In this document: positions 1-11,847 of the stretch, in pieces
How positions within the stretch are numbered: the stretch's first letter is position 1
Layout: each line of letters begins with the position of its first letter
NCBI RefSeq assembly: GCF_001411555.2
Contig: NC_049905.1
Location: 7,221,053-7,285,052 of the forward strand
Length of the DNA stretch: 64,000 nt
Reading direction: 5' to 3'
Source of the DNA: Juglans regia
Taxonomy: Eukaryota; Streptophyta; Magnoliopsida; Fagales; Juglandaceae
The notes under the pieces: generated by a model
The model's database searches: none
Told to the model about the DNA's origin: nothing
The model's input: the letters and a program-made list of their open reading frames with translations, nothing else
Translations under genes and position numbers: made by a program

Positions 1-470
1 TTATGACTTCATCTTTTCTGGGGAAGATAAGCATACCATCTCTGAAGAAGAGAGATAGGAAGTGACAAAAGCCAGAGAATTTTATAGAAATTTACATGAA
101 AGTTTGAGGCGTTTAGAAAGAAAAGGATAATATAGTCAATTCAAGTCTAGAAATGGGGATAATTTGGTCACTTTCAAGGAGTCCTCTCATAGGAATGTAC
201 GTAGAACGATTCACAAACCAAAGTAAGCGAATGAGAGTTGGGACCAATCATTGCGAGAATAAGAAAAGGAATAAAACTACTTTCCTTTCCATTTAGACCA
301 CTCTATTTAACCGTCGGTCAAAAAAACATTTTTTTATTTTTTTATTTAATAATTAAAAAACTGATTTTAAATATATTTTTTTATTTTTTTATTTTTTAAA
401 AATATTTAAATATATAAAAAAAATATGAAGAAAAAAAAAAACCAGCGGTAAGTCTAAGAAAAGAACCGGC
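1..470. other. Upstream spacer with a possible decayed reading frame
   Basis: No intact gene is visible. Positions 2-225 read on the + strand as a fairly long open stretch, with a stop at about 56 and another near 128. It contains a hydrophilic Glu/Lys/Arg-rich segment (for example KAREFYRNLHESLRRLERKG). This could be the decayed end of a transposon or neighbouring gene that lies mostly outside the window; I do not recognise a family. From about 300 the DNA becomes very A/T-rich up to the promoter of the next gene. Confidence 0.25.
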
Positions 471-474
471 TAGC

Positions 475-492
475 CACGTGACCGTTCACGTG
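475..492. promoter_or_regulatory. Two G-boxes in inverted arrangement upstream of the beta-glucosidase
   Basis: CACGTG occurs at 475-480 and again at 487-492. The segment 474-493 is close to palindromic around a short centre. It lies about 145 bp before the first ATG of the beta-glucosidase. CACGTG is the known core bound by plant bZIP and bHLH factors, and paired copies 12 bp apart are typical of light- or ABA-responsive promoters. A regulatory role here is inferred from position and sequence only. Confidence 0.5.
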
Positions 493-634
493 GTTACCTA
501 CCTACCAGTCATTCCCTCTAATCCCGAGGACAAACTTTTCAGACACTACGATTTTACGTTAATCGTATGTTTATCGATTTGTTTTCTGGGTGCCTTCTCT
601 AAGTCCAAGGTGATTGGCGAGTTTGATCTTCAGA

Positions 635-3600
635 ATGAGCATAGCAGAGGGCATGGATTCCGTTTACAGGGATACCAACGCACCCGTAGAGGCTCGTATC
701 AAAGACCTGCTTTCTCGGATGACATTGAAAGAGAAGATCGGCCAGATGACCCAGATTGAGCGCCGAGTCGCCACTCCCGACGTCGTCAAAGACTTCTCCA
801 TCGGTAGCCTCTTCTCTCTCTCGCTCTCTCTCTGTGAATGTAAAAAATTACGTTGTGTTTGTGGGTGTGTATATGCGTTCGTGTATAAGAAAATGCGCTC
901 TCTCTCTCTCCGTTGACTCATACTGAAGTCATTTGGATCATATGAAAGTGCGCTTTTGAAAACAGTAAAAATTAAAAGTTCGCATTCATTTTTAGCTAAG
1001 TGGATCTTGATGACTGTATGTGTATGTTTCAGTTATGCATTTTTCCATACAATGGGTTGACTCTTTTTTCAGGGAGTATACTCAGTGCTGGTGGCAGTGG
1101 ACCCTTTGCAAAAGCAGCGTCTTCAGATTGGGCTGATATGGTTGACGGGATTCAGAAGTCTGCGCTTAAGTCACGGCTCGGGATACCGATAATATATGCG
1201 ATTGATGCGATTCATGGTAACAATAGTGTCTATGGTGCCACTATATTTCCTCACAATGTTGGCCTCGGAGCTACGAGGTTGGTGTTAGACTGTGTCCCTG
1301 GCTTTCGGGGTTTCTTACATAATTAATCACTTCTCCTCTAAATTAAAACACTCAAAATTGAAGGAAGAATTTTTATTCTTTTAGAAGAAAGAACTAAAAC
1401 AGCTTCACCGACTCAGGCAAGCAAACCGGCAGAGGAATCAATCAATAAATGTTGCAAACTCGAATACTTCTCAAAACAAAAATTCTCACGATGCCAGCCT
1501 TCAACCACCTTCTTAGTTTATGTTTTACTAGTTGAAACGTAGGAAAAAATGATTTCATTTCCGGGAAAGTTCAATGTCAAAGAACCACAACAGTTTTTTT
1601 TTTTTTTTGTATTTATGTACTTTTCTTAAAAACTTCTTAGCAGCCTTTGCAGACTCCGACCCACTTGTGTTTTTGAACTTGTGATAGGGATGCGGATTTG
1701 AATCGAAAGATCGGGGAAGCAACAGCACTTGAAGTTAGGGCAAGCGGCATTCACTATACTTTTGCTCCATGTCTGGCTGTAAGTATTATAAATATAATGT
1801 TTTGCCGAGGAAGTGCTTGTTTTGAAGCGTTTGCAGTGTTAACTGGTAGATTAAGTTTAGACTGTAACTCCGATTATGAGTAAAACTTCATTTAGTAACC
1901 GAACTTGGTGTAAACACATGCTTGCAATCTGGCAATGGGTTTCTTATATTGGAAGAAGAATTTTGTTGTTTATGCTTGGTGCTTTCTAACAACAGTACTG
2001 ACTGAGTCTTATCTTTTAATTTTGTTACCATTTCGGTAATTTCTTGTTGTGTTAGTTAACATACTGGTTTAAATTCTTAAGAAGCTCTCTGTATAAATTA
2101 CAAACAAGATGCAGAGAAAGACCTCTTAATAATACTTTTGCAGGTGATCCATCTCCTAATATTTAAATTTTTCAGAAAAGATTATTATTCTTATCAGATC
2201 TCTGTTGTTAATAGGAGCAATGGTTTATTACCCTTGGAAAATTTGTACAATAGGCCATTAGAATATGGCTGACGAAAACTAGCTTTAGGTACAATAGCTA
2301 CTCGATAAAATTTTATACCATGAACACCTATGTTGTTTACATTAATCCAATCATGCCATTTGTGCACTGGGTCTACTCGGGATTGGTAAATGTCTAGGCC
2401 GACATGTCCTTTTTGATACCCCATGACCTTTAGGTCTGTCATCATCCTTAGGGCATTCCAAAAGCGTACAACCTGAAACCAATTTCAAAGGATCCTGGGT
2501 CATCTGCTGCATTAGGGCGTGAGCAGGTGCCCTCTCCACAAGATTTCTCTTTCCCGCCATGTGAAGTACAAAATTAAAATTAGATATCGTAAAACTGTAA
2601 TCCTTAGTTTTGTTGTGCCAGGTGATTTCTGTCAGATAAAATTGCAGGTCTGGAAAGAGCTAATATTCAATCGAGACATGAGATTGGTACTCTAAATGCC
2701 TTTCAATAATGTACCACACCTGGGAAATCAAACTGTGAGCTGGAGTTCGGCCAGAACCTAGATTCTTCTTGTTCTTCTATCTTCTTTCATCATAATTTTT
2801 CCTCTAATAAAACTTTTTTGTTTGTGAAACTATGTCCTCGAGAAAATTATTTACATATGATATCTTTAACCGGACTGGTGTACCTTGGGTTATGCCCGGA
2901 AGAGTTAAGGATATTCTTTGGTGCTGGAAAAGAATTAGGGGAAATGCTCACATTGTTGCTGTGTGGAAAATGATTCCCCTCTGCATTATGTGATGTTTGT
3001 GGATGGAGAGAAATAAGAGGCATTTTGAAGATTGGGAACGTTCCTTGGATGAGCTGAAGGGATTCTTTTATAATACTTTATTTTCTTGGGCTTAGATCAT
3101 TAGTTGTAATGAAGACAGTTTTCATGATCTCTTTGTATCCCTCAGTAGTGCTTAATGGTACTTAGGCATTTTCTGTGTATACTTCTTGTGTACTTGGGCT
3201 ATGCCTATTTCTATCAATAAAATTTTACTTTTACTTGTATAAAAAAAAATTATTTACATATGATCTAGGTCGGTTCTTACAGGTATGCAGAGATCCCCGA
3301 TGGGGCAGATGCTACGAGAGTTACAGTGAAGACACTGAAATTGTTAGAAAGATGACTTCCATTGTCTCAGGCTTGCAGGGTCAGCCATCCCAAGAACACC
3401 CAAAAGGCTACCCTTTTGTGGCTGGAAGGTAGAGGAAAGTCGTTGATAGTATTCTATTCATATTTTTTTAATGACTAAACATTTAGTATTTTTGTAGCAA
3501 AGTTTCTCATTTAGCAAGTTCATCTTCCAAATCCACCACTGCATTGAACACGCATCATTCTGGTCAAGGAAAGAATTTGACAACTGAAGAGCTATATGCT

Positions 3601-6600
3601 TTCCTTTCTTTCTATTTTGTTCAGACCAATGAGTCTTGGCTCTTTTATTAAACTTGTTGGAGATTCACTTGGGAAATGGGAAGAATGTTTCCTGCTTTTT
3701 ATTTTCTTCTCCTTTTTATTCTATATTTTTCTCTTTTAATCTTAGATAGTCCTTCAAAAAGCATTACAGTTATAATTCTAAGCTTTTGACTTACCTTGTT
3801 TGTTCTTTCCACTCATTATGTAGATTTACCTTGATTGTCAATTCCTCTGTTAACAACCACCATTGGACTTTTTCTCATAATGCCCATTTTTTTATTCCAG
3901 AAACAATGTTATTGCTTGTGCAAAGCATTTTGTGGGAGATGGGGGTACTGACAGGGGAATAAATGAGGGGGATACCATTTCATCATATGAGGACTTGGAG
4001 AGGATTCATATGGCACCTTATCTAGACTGTATTTCTCAAGGGGTTTCCACTGTTATGGCATCCTATTCTAGCTGGAATGGGCGTAAACTGCATGCTGATC
4101 ATTTTCTCCTTACAGAAATTTTAAAAGATAAGCTAGGTTTTAAGGTAAAAATCCAATAATGCTCATATTCTGAAACAAGCTAATTCTTTTTTCTTGTCAC
4201 TTCAGAGAGTTATAATTGGCTTTTTGGATATTCTACTGGGTAAAAACAGTTTTGATCATCTTGGTTCATTATTTGCTAGTTTTGTAGTCTCCAAATTTTT
4301 TTTCTTGTCAGGTCACAGTATTCTTTTTCTCTGTCTCGCTCTCTCTCATTCTTTTATTCTTTTTTCATAATCAAAAGTGGAGTGGCAGGAAGATATTAGA
4401 TTACAGTTTCTGTACATCTGGGTAAATCGTGGGGCAATATTCTACTGCAGGGTTTTGTAATTTCTGACTGGGAAGCACTTGACCGATTAAGTGAACCACG
4501 CGGCACAAACTATCGTTACTGCATTTCCACTGCAGTTAATGCAGGAATAGACATGGTAGAGTTCAAACAACAAATCCAAAACTAAGGTTACTTCCTTTGT
4601 TTATCCCTCACCTTTGCCTGACTTAGAAAATTTGCAGGTGATGGTGCCTCTGAGACATGAATTATTTGTGACGGATATGATATCTCTGGTTGAATCAGGG
4701 GAGATACCAATGGCCAGGATTGATGATGCTGTTGAACGGATACTTAGAGTGAAGTTTGTTGCTGGTCTTTTTGAATTTCCATTCACAGATAGATCTTTGC
4801 TGGATAGTGTTGGTTGCAAGGTAATTTTTAGCACATGGTTAGTGGCACTGCTCTGTTCGAAACAAGTTATCTTTAGAGAGTGTACACTTTTCCACCAATC
4901 TGACTTGGTCATTTCTCCCTCAAATGTGATCCGTCTTCTTCTGTCTATTATAATTACCAGGAGAGAAACAATTTCTCAATCAGTAAGTAGATTATCTTTT
5001 ACCATAAATAAGGGGAAAAAGGAACTTTTTTTCCAGGTCCTTTTTCTGCAGTTCTAATTTATCAACACCGTCGCTTTCGGAGAATAGTGGGATGGCCTCA
5101 ACCTGTGGCTTAAAATAGATGGTTATTACTGCCACAAATTTTAACTTTACTATCACCGGAAACCCGTTAATTGCACCATAGTAATTAGGAAACAAAAAGG
5201 AAAAGTTACACTTTGCAGCCCTAAACTATCATCCCTCTCGCAATGTGTACCCTCAACTATGAATGCAACCTAAACTAAAAGTAAGTTTCAATTTGCACCC
5301 TTAGTTAAGATAGAACTATTAAGAGGAGTGATATATGGGTCACGTGGCATAATCTTAATGGCATATTTTCGTAGTGGTGTATGTTGCAGAGGGGTGGTAT
5401 TTTGGGGTACAAAATCCAACTACCCCAAAAGAAAATGACTTACCATTTTGTTAGAGGAATGAATCACTGGCAATTACAAAAAGAAAGATGGATGATCTAG
5501 AATGAAGAGACACAATGGAAGAGGAGACTGGCTAGAGGAAGAAAGATTTCTAAAGGCCTTGAACCTTTTTAGAGTCCTCAGAAATGAGTAGACCCTGATA
5601 AAGGAATAGAAACTGTTGCATTTTTACTTCTTAAATTTACAATATATCGTATTATAATGCATGTTAAAGATAATTGCATGCTTAGTTAATGTTAAGGGAA
5701 AAAAAGAACACTTTAGTTAAAAAAGTCACCATCGAACTATAAGAATGCAACCCCACTGATTTATTGCTCCGAAGGTCAAGTAAAGTATTAGCTTTGGAAT
5801 TTTCTGCAGTTGCATAGAGATCTAGCACGTGAAGCAGTCCGCAAGTCCTTGGTTCTTTTGAAAAATGGAAAGGATCCTAAGAAACCTTTTCTTCCATTAG
5901 ACAAAATTGCTAAAAGAATTCTTCTTGTTGGAACACATGCTGATGATCTTGGATATCAGTGTGGAGGGTGGACAGAAACATGGTATGGAGGCAGCGGAAG
6001 GATCACAATCGGTACACAGTTACACCCTTCTATGTTTTATTTATATCAAGCGATAGGTTAATTCACAACCAAAGCAACAACATTTATCATTTTTAAGACT
6101 GATTTTTTCTTGTCTTTAAGGCTGATTTGTTGCATTCATTGTGCAACTTTTGCTAATATTTTCATTGTAGTTCATTTTACTTTTTGTTCTCCTTTGTAAG
6201 ACTGATTTTTCATTTTTGCATTCAAGTTTATCACTGAAGCCATATGACTTCTGCCAAGTACAGAGTGCTCTTCACAAAATGCACGTGTTCATTGTCCACT
6301 TTGACTGTCTTAAGTTAATTTGACCAAACTGCAATCCATTTAGGAAGACTATCCCAATATGGCTATTCAGTTCTCTTATATTATCATATACTTGTTTCTT
6401 CAGTTGTGAAGAGACTCATTCAATAATAAGTTAGTCTATGGAATAAGAAATAATCTGTTAACTAAAGAATGAAATGTATTTTGATATGTCTTGTCAAGAT
6501 CCCTTTATTTTATTGCAACATAGTTTGATCTTTTTCTGGAAACTTCTGGCAATAATACATCTATGGACTAAGATTTTGTGTGTGTATTTGGCCCTAATGC

Positions 6601-7148
6601 CTCTGGTGCACATTGGCACAGCCGCACAAAACTAATGACATCATTGCATTTTAGGCACAACCATCTTGGATGCAATTAAAGAAGCAGTGGGAGATGAAAC
6701 AGAAGTAGTTTATGAGCAATATCCATCAGCAGACACTTTAGCACGTCGGGATTTCTCTTATGCAATTGTAGCTGTTGGTGAGGAACCCTATGCAGAGACC
6801 CCTGGTGATAATTCCAAGCTTGTAATCCCCTTGAATGGAGACGGCATAATAAGTGCAGTTGCTGACCATATCCCCACATTGGTGATTTTGGTATCCGGAA
6901 GACCCTTGGTTTTGGAGCCATGGCTTTTGGAAAAGATAGATGCTCTGATCGCTGCTTGGTTGCCTGGAAGTGAAGGAGGAGGAATTGCCGATGTTATCTT
7001 TGGGGATCACGACTTCAAGGGCCGACTACCAGTGACATGGTTTAAACGAGTCGAGCAACTGCCTCTGCATATTGGAGTCAATTCATATGAGCCGTTATTC
7101 CCCCTAGGCTTTGGGTTGACATGCAATAAAGAGAAATCTCTGAACTGA
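635..7148 (+). CDS. Beta-glucosidase, glycoside hydrolase family 3 (nine exons)
   Basis: Hydrolyses beta-linked glucosyl residues from wall glucans or glucosides. Exons by GT-AG junctions and unbroken homology: 635-803, 1073-1277, 1688-1778, 3283-3428, 3901-4144, 4451-4555, 4638-4820, 5810-6011, 6655-7148. They join into 1839 nt, 612 aa plus TGA. The N-terminal (alpha/beta)8 domain spans about residues 20-350 and the C-terminal alpha/beta domain about 385-600. Visible family motifs are [15 protein letters not shown] (158-172), KHFVGDGG (212-219), the nucleophile Asp291 in VISDWE, and VGEEPYAET (489-497), the region holding the acid/base Glu in barley ExoI. The frame opens after a stop at 611-613; ATG 635 is first, ATG 653 is possible (606 aa). 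No signal peptide is seen, unlike secreted relatives, which fits the Arabidopsis At3g47000-type clade. All key residues are present, so the gene looks functional. Confidence 0.93.
2194..2560 (-). other. Unrecognised antisense coding-like segment in intron 3 of the beta-glucosidase
   Basis: Two overlapping open frames lie on the minus strand (2560-2351 and 2445-2194). They read as one protein-like stretch with a frame change near 2400. The first begins [20 protein letters not shown]; the second contains [20 protein letters not shown] and reads like real protein, with many aromatic and charged residues. I do not recognise the family. It may be a retrocopied or transposon-derived fragment. No promoter or intact start-to-stop gene is evident, so function is unlikely. 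Confidence 0.3.
2843..3264 (+). mobile_element. 5'-truncated LINE 3' end inserted in intron 3, with target-site duplication
   Basis: About 380 bp between two copies of AAAATTATTTACATATGAT (2843-2861 and about 3246-3264). It reads on the + strand as the tail of a plant LINE ORF2: a decayed segment with [20 protein letters not shown], then a 3' UTR with TGTGTACTTGGGCTATGCC and AATAAA, ending in a run of A at 3241-3249. The poly(A) end and long target-site duplication are the marks of target-primed reverse transcription. It is in the same orientation as the gene and accounts for much of the size of this 1504-bp intron. The duplication is nearly unchanged, so the insertion is fairly young. Confidence 0.85.
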
Positions 7149-7286
7149 TGAGTTGTGTACTAAGGCCAGTTCAAAAAATAAGGTTTCTCAAAACCATTTA
7201 TGTACAAACAGCTGGTATCAAAGGTATTTGTTTTCCATCTAAACTCTTATTCTATCACAGCTCCATTTCCACTGGCTTTCTAGTTG

Positions 7287-7292
7287 AATAAA
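7287..7292 (+). terminator. Candidate polyadenylation signal of the beta-glucosidase
   Basis: AATAAA lies 139 bp after the stop codon, a normal distance for a plant 3' UTR. The following 100 bp is T-rich. There is no transcript evidence. Confidence 0.4.
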
Positions 7293-7441
7293 AGTAGTTC
7301 CCGCCATGTTCAGCTGAATAGGTATGAGATGTGAGTGTAGCACGTCATTGCAGTTGTTATTGCTATTATGTTTTTGTTAAGCGTGTAGGCCTTTTATTGG
7401 CTCTCATGAACTATAGTCTTCTATTCTCATTAAGCTATTAT

Positions 7442-7610
7442 TTTCACAGATGAGATGAAATGAATTGAGATTAAAATTAAAAGTTAAATAAAATATTGTT
7501 AGAATATATATTTTTAATATTATTTTTATTTTATGTGAAAATTTAAAAAAATTATAATAATTAGATGAGATAAGATGAGTTATGAAAATAAACGAGATTT
7601 AAATTTTAAA
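7442..7610. repeat. Decayed GATGAG-type MITE
   Basis: The left part has GATGAGATGAAATG and the right part GATGAGATAAGATGAG, around an A/T-rich core. This resembles the elements at 20907-21072 and 25101-25280, but terminal repeats are no longer clear. Confidence 0.4.
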
Positions 7611-8099
7611 TTTCTAGGTATGAACTAAACATATTGACAATGCCTAAGGGAGATAAATATCAAAAAAGGTCTCATGGACTCAACTTGAGGTATTCTTTTA
7701 GGAGCAACGTGGGCAAATGAAACGAGAATTTCTTTGACTTTGTCAATGATGAGAGAATTAGATGTCAAGGAATATCTTCGTCCAAGACAAAAAAAAGAAG
7801 AAAAAAGAAGTCATTATTTCCTCCCAATCGTCAAATCAATCTTGTCACGACACGTGGCCATGGAAATATTTTCTCACAGCAGGTGGTCTCCTACGTATTC
7901 CAACCAAGTTTACGAAATGAATTTGGATACAAAGCATATTCTAGAAAAATACTTTTTCAATCTCCTTCAACAAAGATATTTTAATTGACTCTTAGAGGCC
8001 CCTCCTGAAACACCAACAAGATCATTTTGTCTTTGTTATTAGTTGTCTTTGTTGGATCACTTGATAACCTTCTGCTTCCCATCCCTCAATTTTCTTTTC

Positions 8100-8280
8100 C
8101 TGGATATGTGTAAGATCCCCCACAGGAGAGGTTTCAATATTGACGTCTGTGGGCCAATGAAGCCAACTTATTTAGAGTCTCACACCAAACTTTTTATCAG
8201 TTGCTTTTCCCTTTTCAAAACTTGGAGCTCCACTCCAATACATACGTTTCAAGCTACTAAAAGCAGATTTTAGGTGAAAT
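8100..8280 (+). pseudogene. Copia integrase fragment
   Basis: A short + strand frame contains NIDVCGPMKPTYLESHTKLF. It resembles the start of the Copia integrase core, where D-V-C-G-P-M carries the first catalytic Asp. It ends close to the LTR of the next element and is opposite to it in direction. It is too short to be functional and the assignment rests on one motif. Confidence 0.4.
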
Positions 8281-8296
8281 TATTCAAATATCTCTG

Positions 8297-9133
8297 TGTT
8301 ATAATGCAGTGGAAATATCTATCAATTTATTCAATAAATTGATTAGTCGTTAATCATGTATTTATTTAATAATTAAGCAATAATATAAAGTAAATAAATT
8401 GCATAACACCAAGATCTTACGGGACAGCTAAATCCAGAAAAATCAATTTTATTATTTGAAAATCAATTACAAGTAAAACTCAATTACAAAACTTTTATCA
8501 ATTGACACTCTTACTTCACCAGACAAATGACTCATTTGTCTTTTACCGTAGTACCAGCCAGAGCCTTTGATGATCTTCAAACATAAACTCTTTTCCTGAA
8601 ACTCCAGTGACCGAAACTCGACCAATCAATTCTTTAACATAGAGCAAGATCACATTTTTTTAGAGAAACAATATGAAAATTCTCCAAATTCTCTCTAAAA
8701 TATGCATTTGAAAGTGCTCTAAAAGATATCCAGATCAGAATCTCTACATATCCTAACCAATATGATCCTTTAAATAAATAATTTGAAAGAAATTTTAGTT
8801 TCAGTAGGACTCTACTGAGGGAAAATATGTCGTGAAGACGTCTCTTGACGGAATGCTGACATTTTGCGATAAATCTTCTCTGCAGTAACAAATTTCAGTT
8901 CAACCTCTTATCTGGATAAGTGCAGATTCCTTGAGACTCGATTTTCGCACTTATAACTTATCTAAACAACCTCTAATACCTCCTAGATATTGTTATAGAT
9001 AAAGTCAATAAATAATTTACATTCATTCAAAGTTACAAACTTAATAATAAGATAAACTCTATCATTTTAGTCACCTAATTCTATCCATACTTATCAACTA
9101 GTCACCAAGTCATAGACAACTTTTACATCTACA
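8297..9133 (-). repeat. Left (3') LTR of the Copia-like element
   Basis: It aligns over its whole length with 13646-14530. Shared blocks include AATCAATTACAAGTAAAACT and GACAAATGA/ACC near the middle, and ATTGTTATAGATAAAGTCAA near the right end. It lacks about 40 bp present in the other copy after AAATTGCATAA. The divergence between the copies is visible by eye, so the element is old. Confidence 0.85.
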
Positions 9134-10229
9134 ATCTCTACCTTTGGCAGATTGGTAATAAAGCCAACTTGATGAATTTCTTGCATCTACAATCTCCCCC
9201 TTTGGTAGATTGGTGACAAAATCAACTTGATAAATGTAATATAAACATGTCAAAAGCACAAGCAACATACCAATAAACTGAGTAGAAATTCCAAGCAAAT
9301 AATCAGGAATAAAAAATACTGATATAGAACAGTAACTAAGATTAGTATTGTCAAAATTCACAAGATTTAAAATTCAAATCAAAGTCTAACCATGTTCTAG
9401 TCCAACATCAAAATTATGTCCAGAATTTAGTTTTATCTCTCAATATTATAATTAGTTCCCCCCCTCAATATTAAACCATCTTAAACACACAAAAAATCAT
9501 TCAACTCCCCCTCAAGCAAATTCATTTAATAACATACACACTTACTCAAACTCCACCTAAATTTCACAATACCCAAAATAAATCAATCTACTCCTCCAAT
9601 ACTCGCCCTTTTTGTCATTAATCTGACAAGACTCATAAGATAATAAATATAATTTATGTGAGCCGAGATGAAGATACTAAGAAGGACATGATGAACAACT
9701 CCCATGTGTCTCAACTTTTCATGGATTAAATGCACTTGATGTACGAGCATAAATGCAAGTAAAATAATGACAATGAATGAAGTAGTTTGGTTAAGATATA
9801 AAAATAAATACTTGGTAGGTACTAGTTTGAAACTGAAATGAATAATTCCATAACCCACCAAAATCCAACCTATATACATGAATAATATACACCTAGGTGA
9901 ACAAAGATTCAAATATTCAAATATTCAAGCCCTAACTTCACACAACAACAACCAAAATCCCAAACTTCGTGTGTGTATATATATATATATTTATGCACCG
10001 AACCCTGGAACTTGAAAAAGAGAGGCGTTTTAATGAAGTAATATTACCTTGATATAAACCAATGGATTAAGATAATCGGAACTGTTGCTCTATCACAAAG
10101 AAAAAAAAAATCAAATGAGATAAGGAATGAATGAGAAGGGCTAGGACTCGCGTAAGGCAGTGTTGTGGGTCTATGTATTGCGATGAGTAAGGGAGTTATT
10201 GGGATGTAAAGGGGGTCTGGGTCTTAGTG

Positions 10230-10496
10230 TGTAAAATCATCACTTGTTTCAAAAGATTAAGCTGATGGGAAGAGGTAGATTTTATTATTTTAGATCTTAA
10301 CACTTCCCCTCACTTGTGGGCCAGACTTCTCCTCAATGAGTAGGCCCAACAAGTGGAATATTTAATTCAATGGGAAAGAGTGTAGAGTCAGGGTTTGAAC
10401 TTAGGACTTCTGCTCTGATACTATATGAAATCACCACTTATCCCAAAAATTTAAGCTGATGGGAAGAGGTAGATTTTATTATTTTATATCTTAACA
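10230..10496 (-). mobile_element. TRIM retrotransposon, structurally complete, 267 bp
   Basis: Two 73-bp direct repeats (10230-10302 and 10424-10496) enclose a 121-bp core. In minus orientation the core begins next to the LTR with TAGTATCAGAGC (10423-10412), 11 of 12 bases of the initiator tRNA-Met primer-binding site. It ends with AGTGAGGGGAAG, a polypurine tract beside the other LTR. The element is flanked by an exact 5-bp duplication TAGTG (10225-10229, 10497-10501). It has no coding capacity and must use proteins of other elements. It is nested in the interior of the Copia-like element. Confidence 0.9.
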
Positions 10497-10501
10497 TAGT
10501 G

Positions 10502-11847
10502 GTCTAAGTGACTTAAGTCACTAATAGTTACTTGTGCCGTGCACAGACTCTTGGCATAGAGTCTCACTGGGACTTATCCCATAAAAACAGAGACCAACTC
10601 CCAGACTTCTACTCCAGAAGCATAAACGCCCAACACAAACCTATACCAAAAAAATAAAACCATAAATCTAATATAAAATATATTTTATATTTTCACCATT
10701 TTATTTATTTTATATAAAATAAAATCTTTATATATATATATATATTCAAAAACAAATAAAAAAATAAAAAATGAAGCAAATAACATGCCTAAATGCATCT
10801 TATTCAAACATAGTGTCACTCACAAATAATATACAATAAAATACATTCTCTTATTTGCAACAATCTCATTGTATGTTCACACCTCATAAGATCATCGATG
10901 TCAAAGTTCATGTGAGTATGTGAGTGAACAAACTTATATAGAAAAGTAACTCTTTATTTCTTTTTCAATATATTTTTGATAATATTATTCATGAGTATTT
11001 TCTTCTTATAGATGCTCCTAAGAGATTATCACTCACTTCAAAAGTCAAACTTTATACTAGGGCCTAGATACATGATTATCTCTTCAAAACACTAGTTTGC
11101 ACAACCCCCCTTTTTTTTATGTCAATTTTTGTTGCTCATCTTTTTCCATAATGATTTGAGCAGCGATTCTTTCTATAAGGATTTAAGGGACAGATCCATG
11201 TAGGGTATTTATCTTTTTCCGCAATGATTTAATACTGAATTTTTCTATATGGATCAACCATTTGTGTTTGGCAATGGAAGATCCCTTTATTATTGTACTA
11301 GGTTCAACTAGTATTAGTCAATTCAAGGCATGGACTCCCACTATGGTGAGCATCTCAATAATAAATATGAAACTTAATTATAATGAACATACATATAAGT
11401 TCCTCACAATACTTGAACTTTGTCAAGATGACCCATAGAATTAGTATACACAAAGTGGACTGCACAAAATAAATAGATGCATAAGTTCTATAGTTTACTA
11501 TGTGAGAACACAAGTGCTCAAACCTTGACATATCCAACATGCACTTTCCTTAAAAAATTAGAAACAACTCAGAAAAAAATAATGTATTTTAAACAAAAAA
11601 AAAAACAAAAACAAAAACATAAAACCAAAACTAAACAAAAATGCATGTCTTAAGCTAATGATATACAATGAATGCAAGAACATGCAAGTGGTTCTATTAA
11701 TGTGACACATCATCTTCTTTGATCACCCACTTTACTTTAAAGTTTGGGCTATTCTTTTCATCAACACTACTTTGTATGATCTTTTTTTTTATTATGAAGA
11801 CAAAATTCTGCTAGTTCACCAAGCTTGATACTTATGAAGGTGATTTG
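10502..11847. other. Interior of the Copia-like element without recognisable genes
   Basis: A/T-rich sequence between the TRIM and the gag remnant. Pol genes would be expected here for an autonomous element, but no frame longer than about 60 codons and no integrase or RT motif is seen. The short frame near 9583-9620 (minus) ends like the RNA downstream of pol in other Copia elements. The pol region was deleted or replaced. Confidence 0.5.

Noticed and set aside
10230..10496. Possible Cassandra-type TRIM
   Set aside because: Cassandra LTRs carry 5S rRNA-like promoter boxes; these 73-bp LTRs do not show them.
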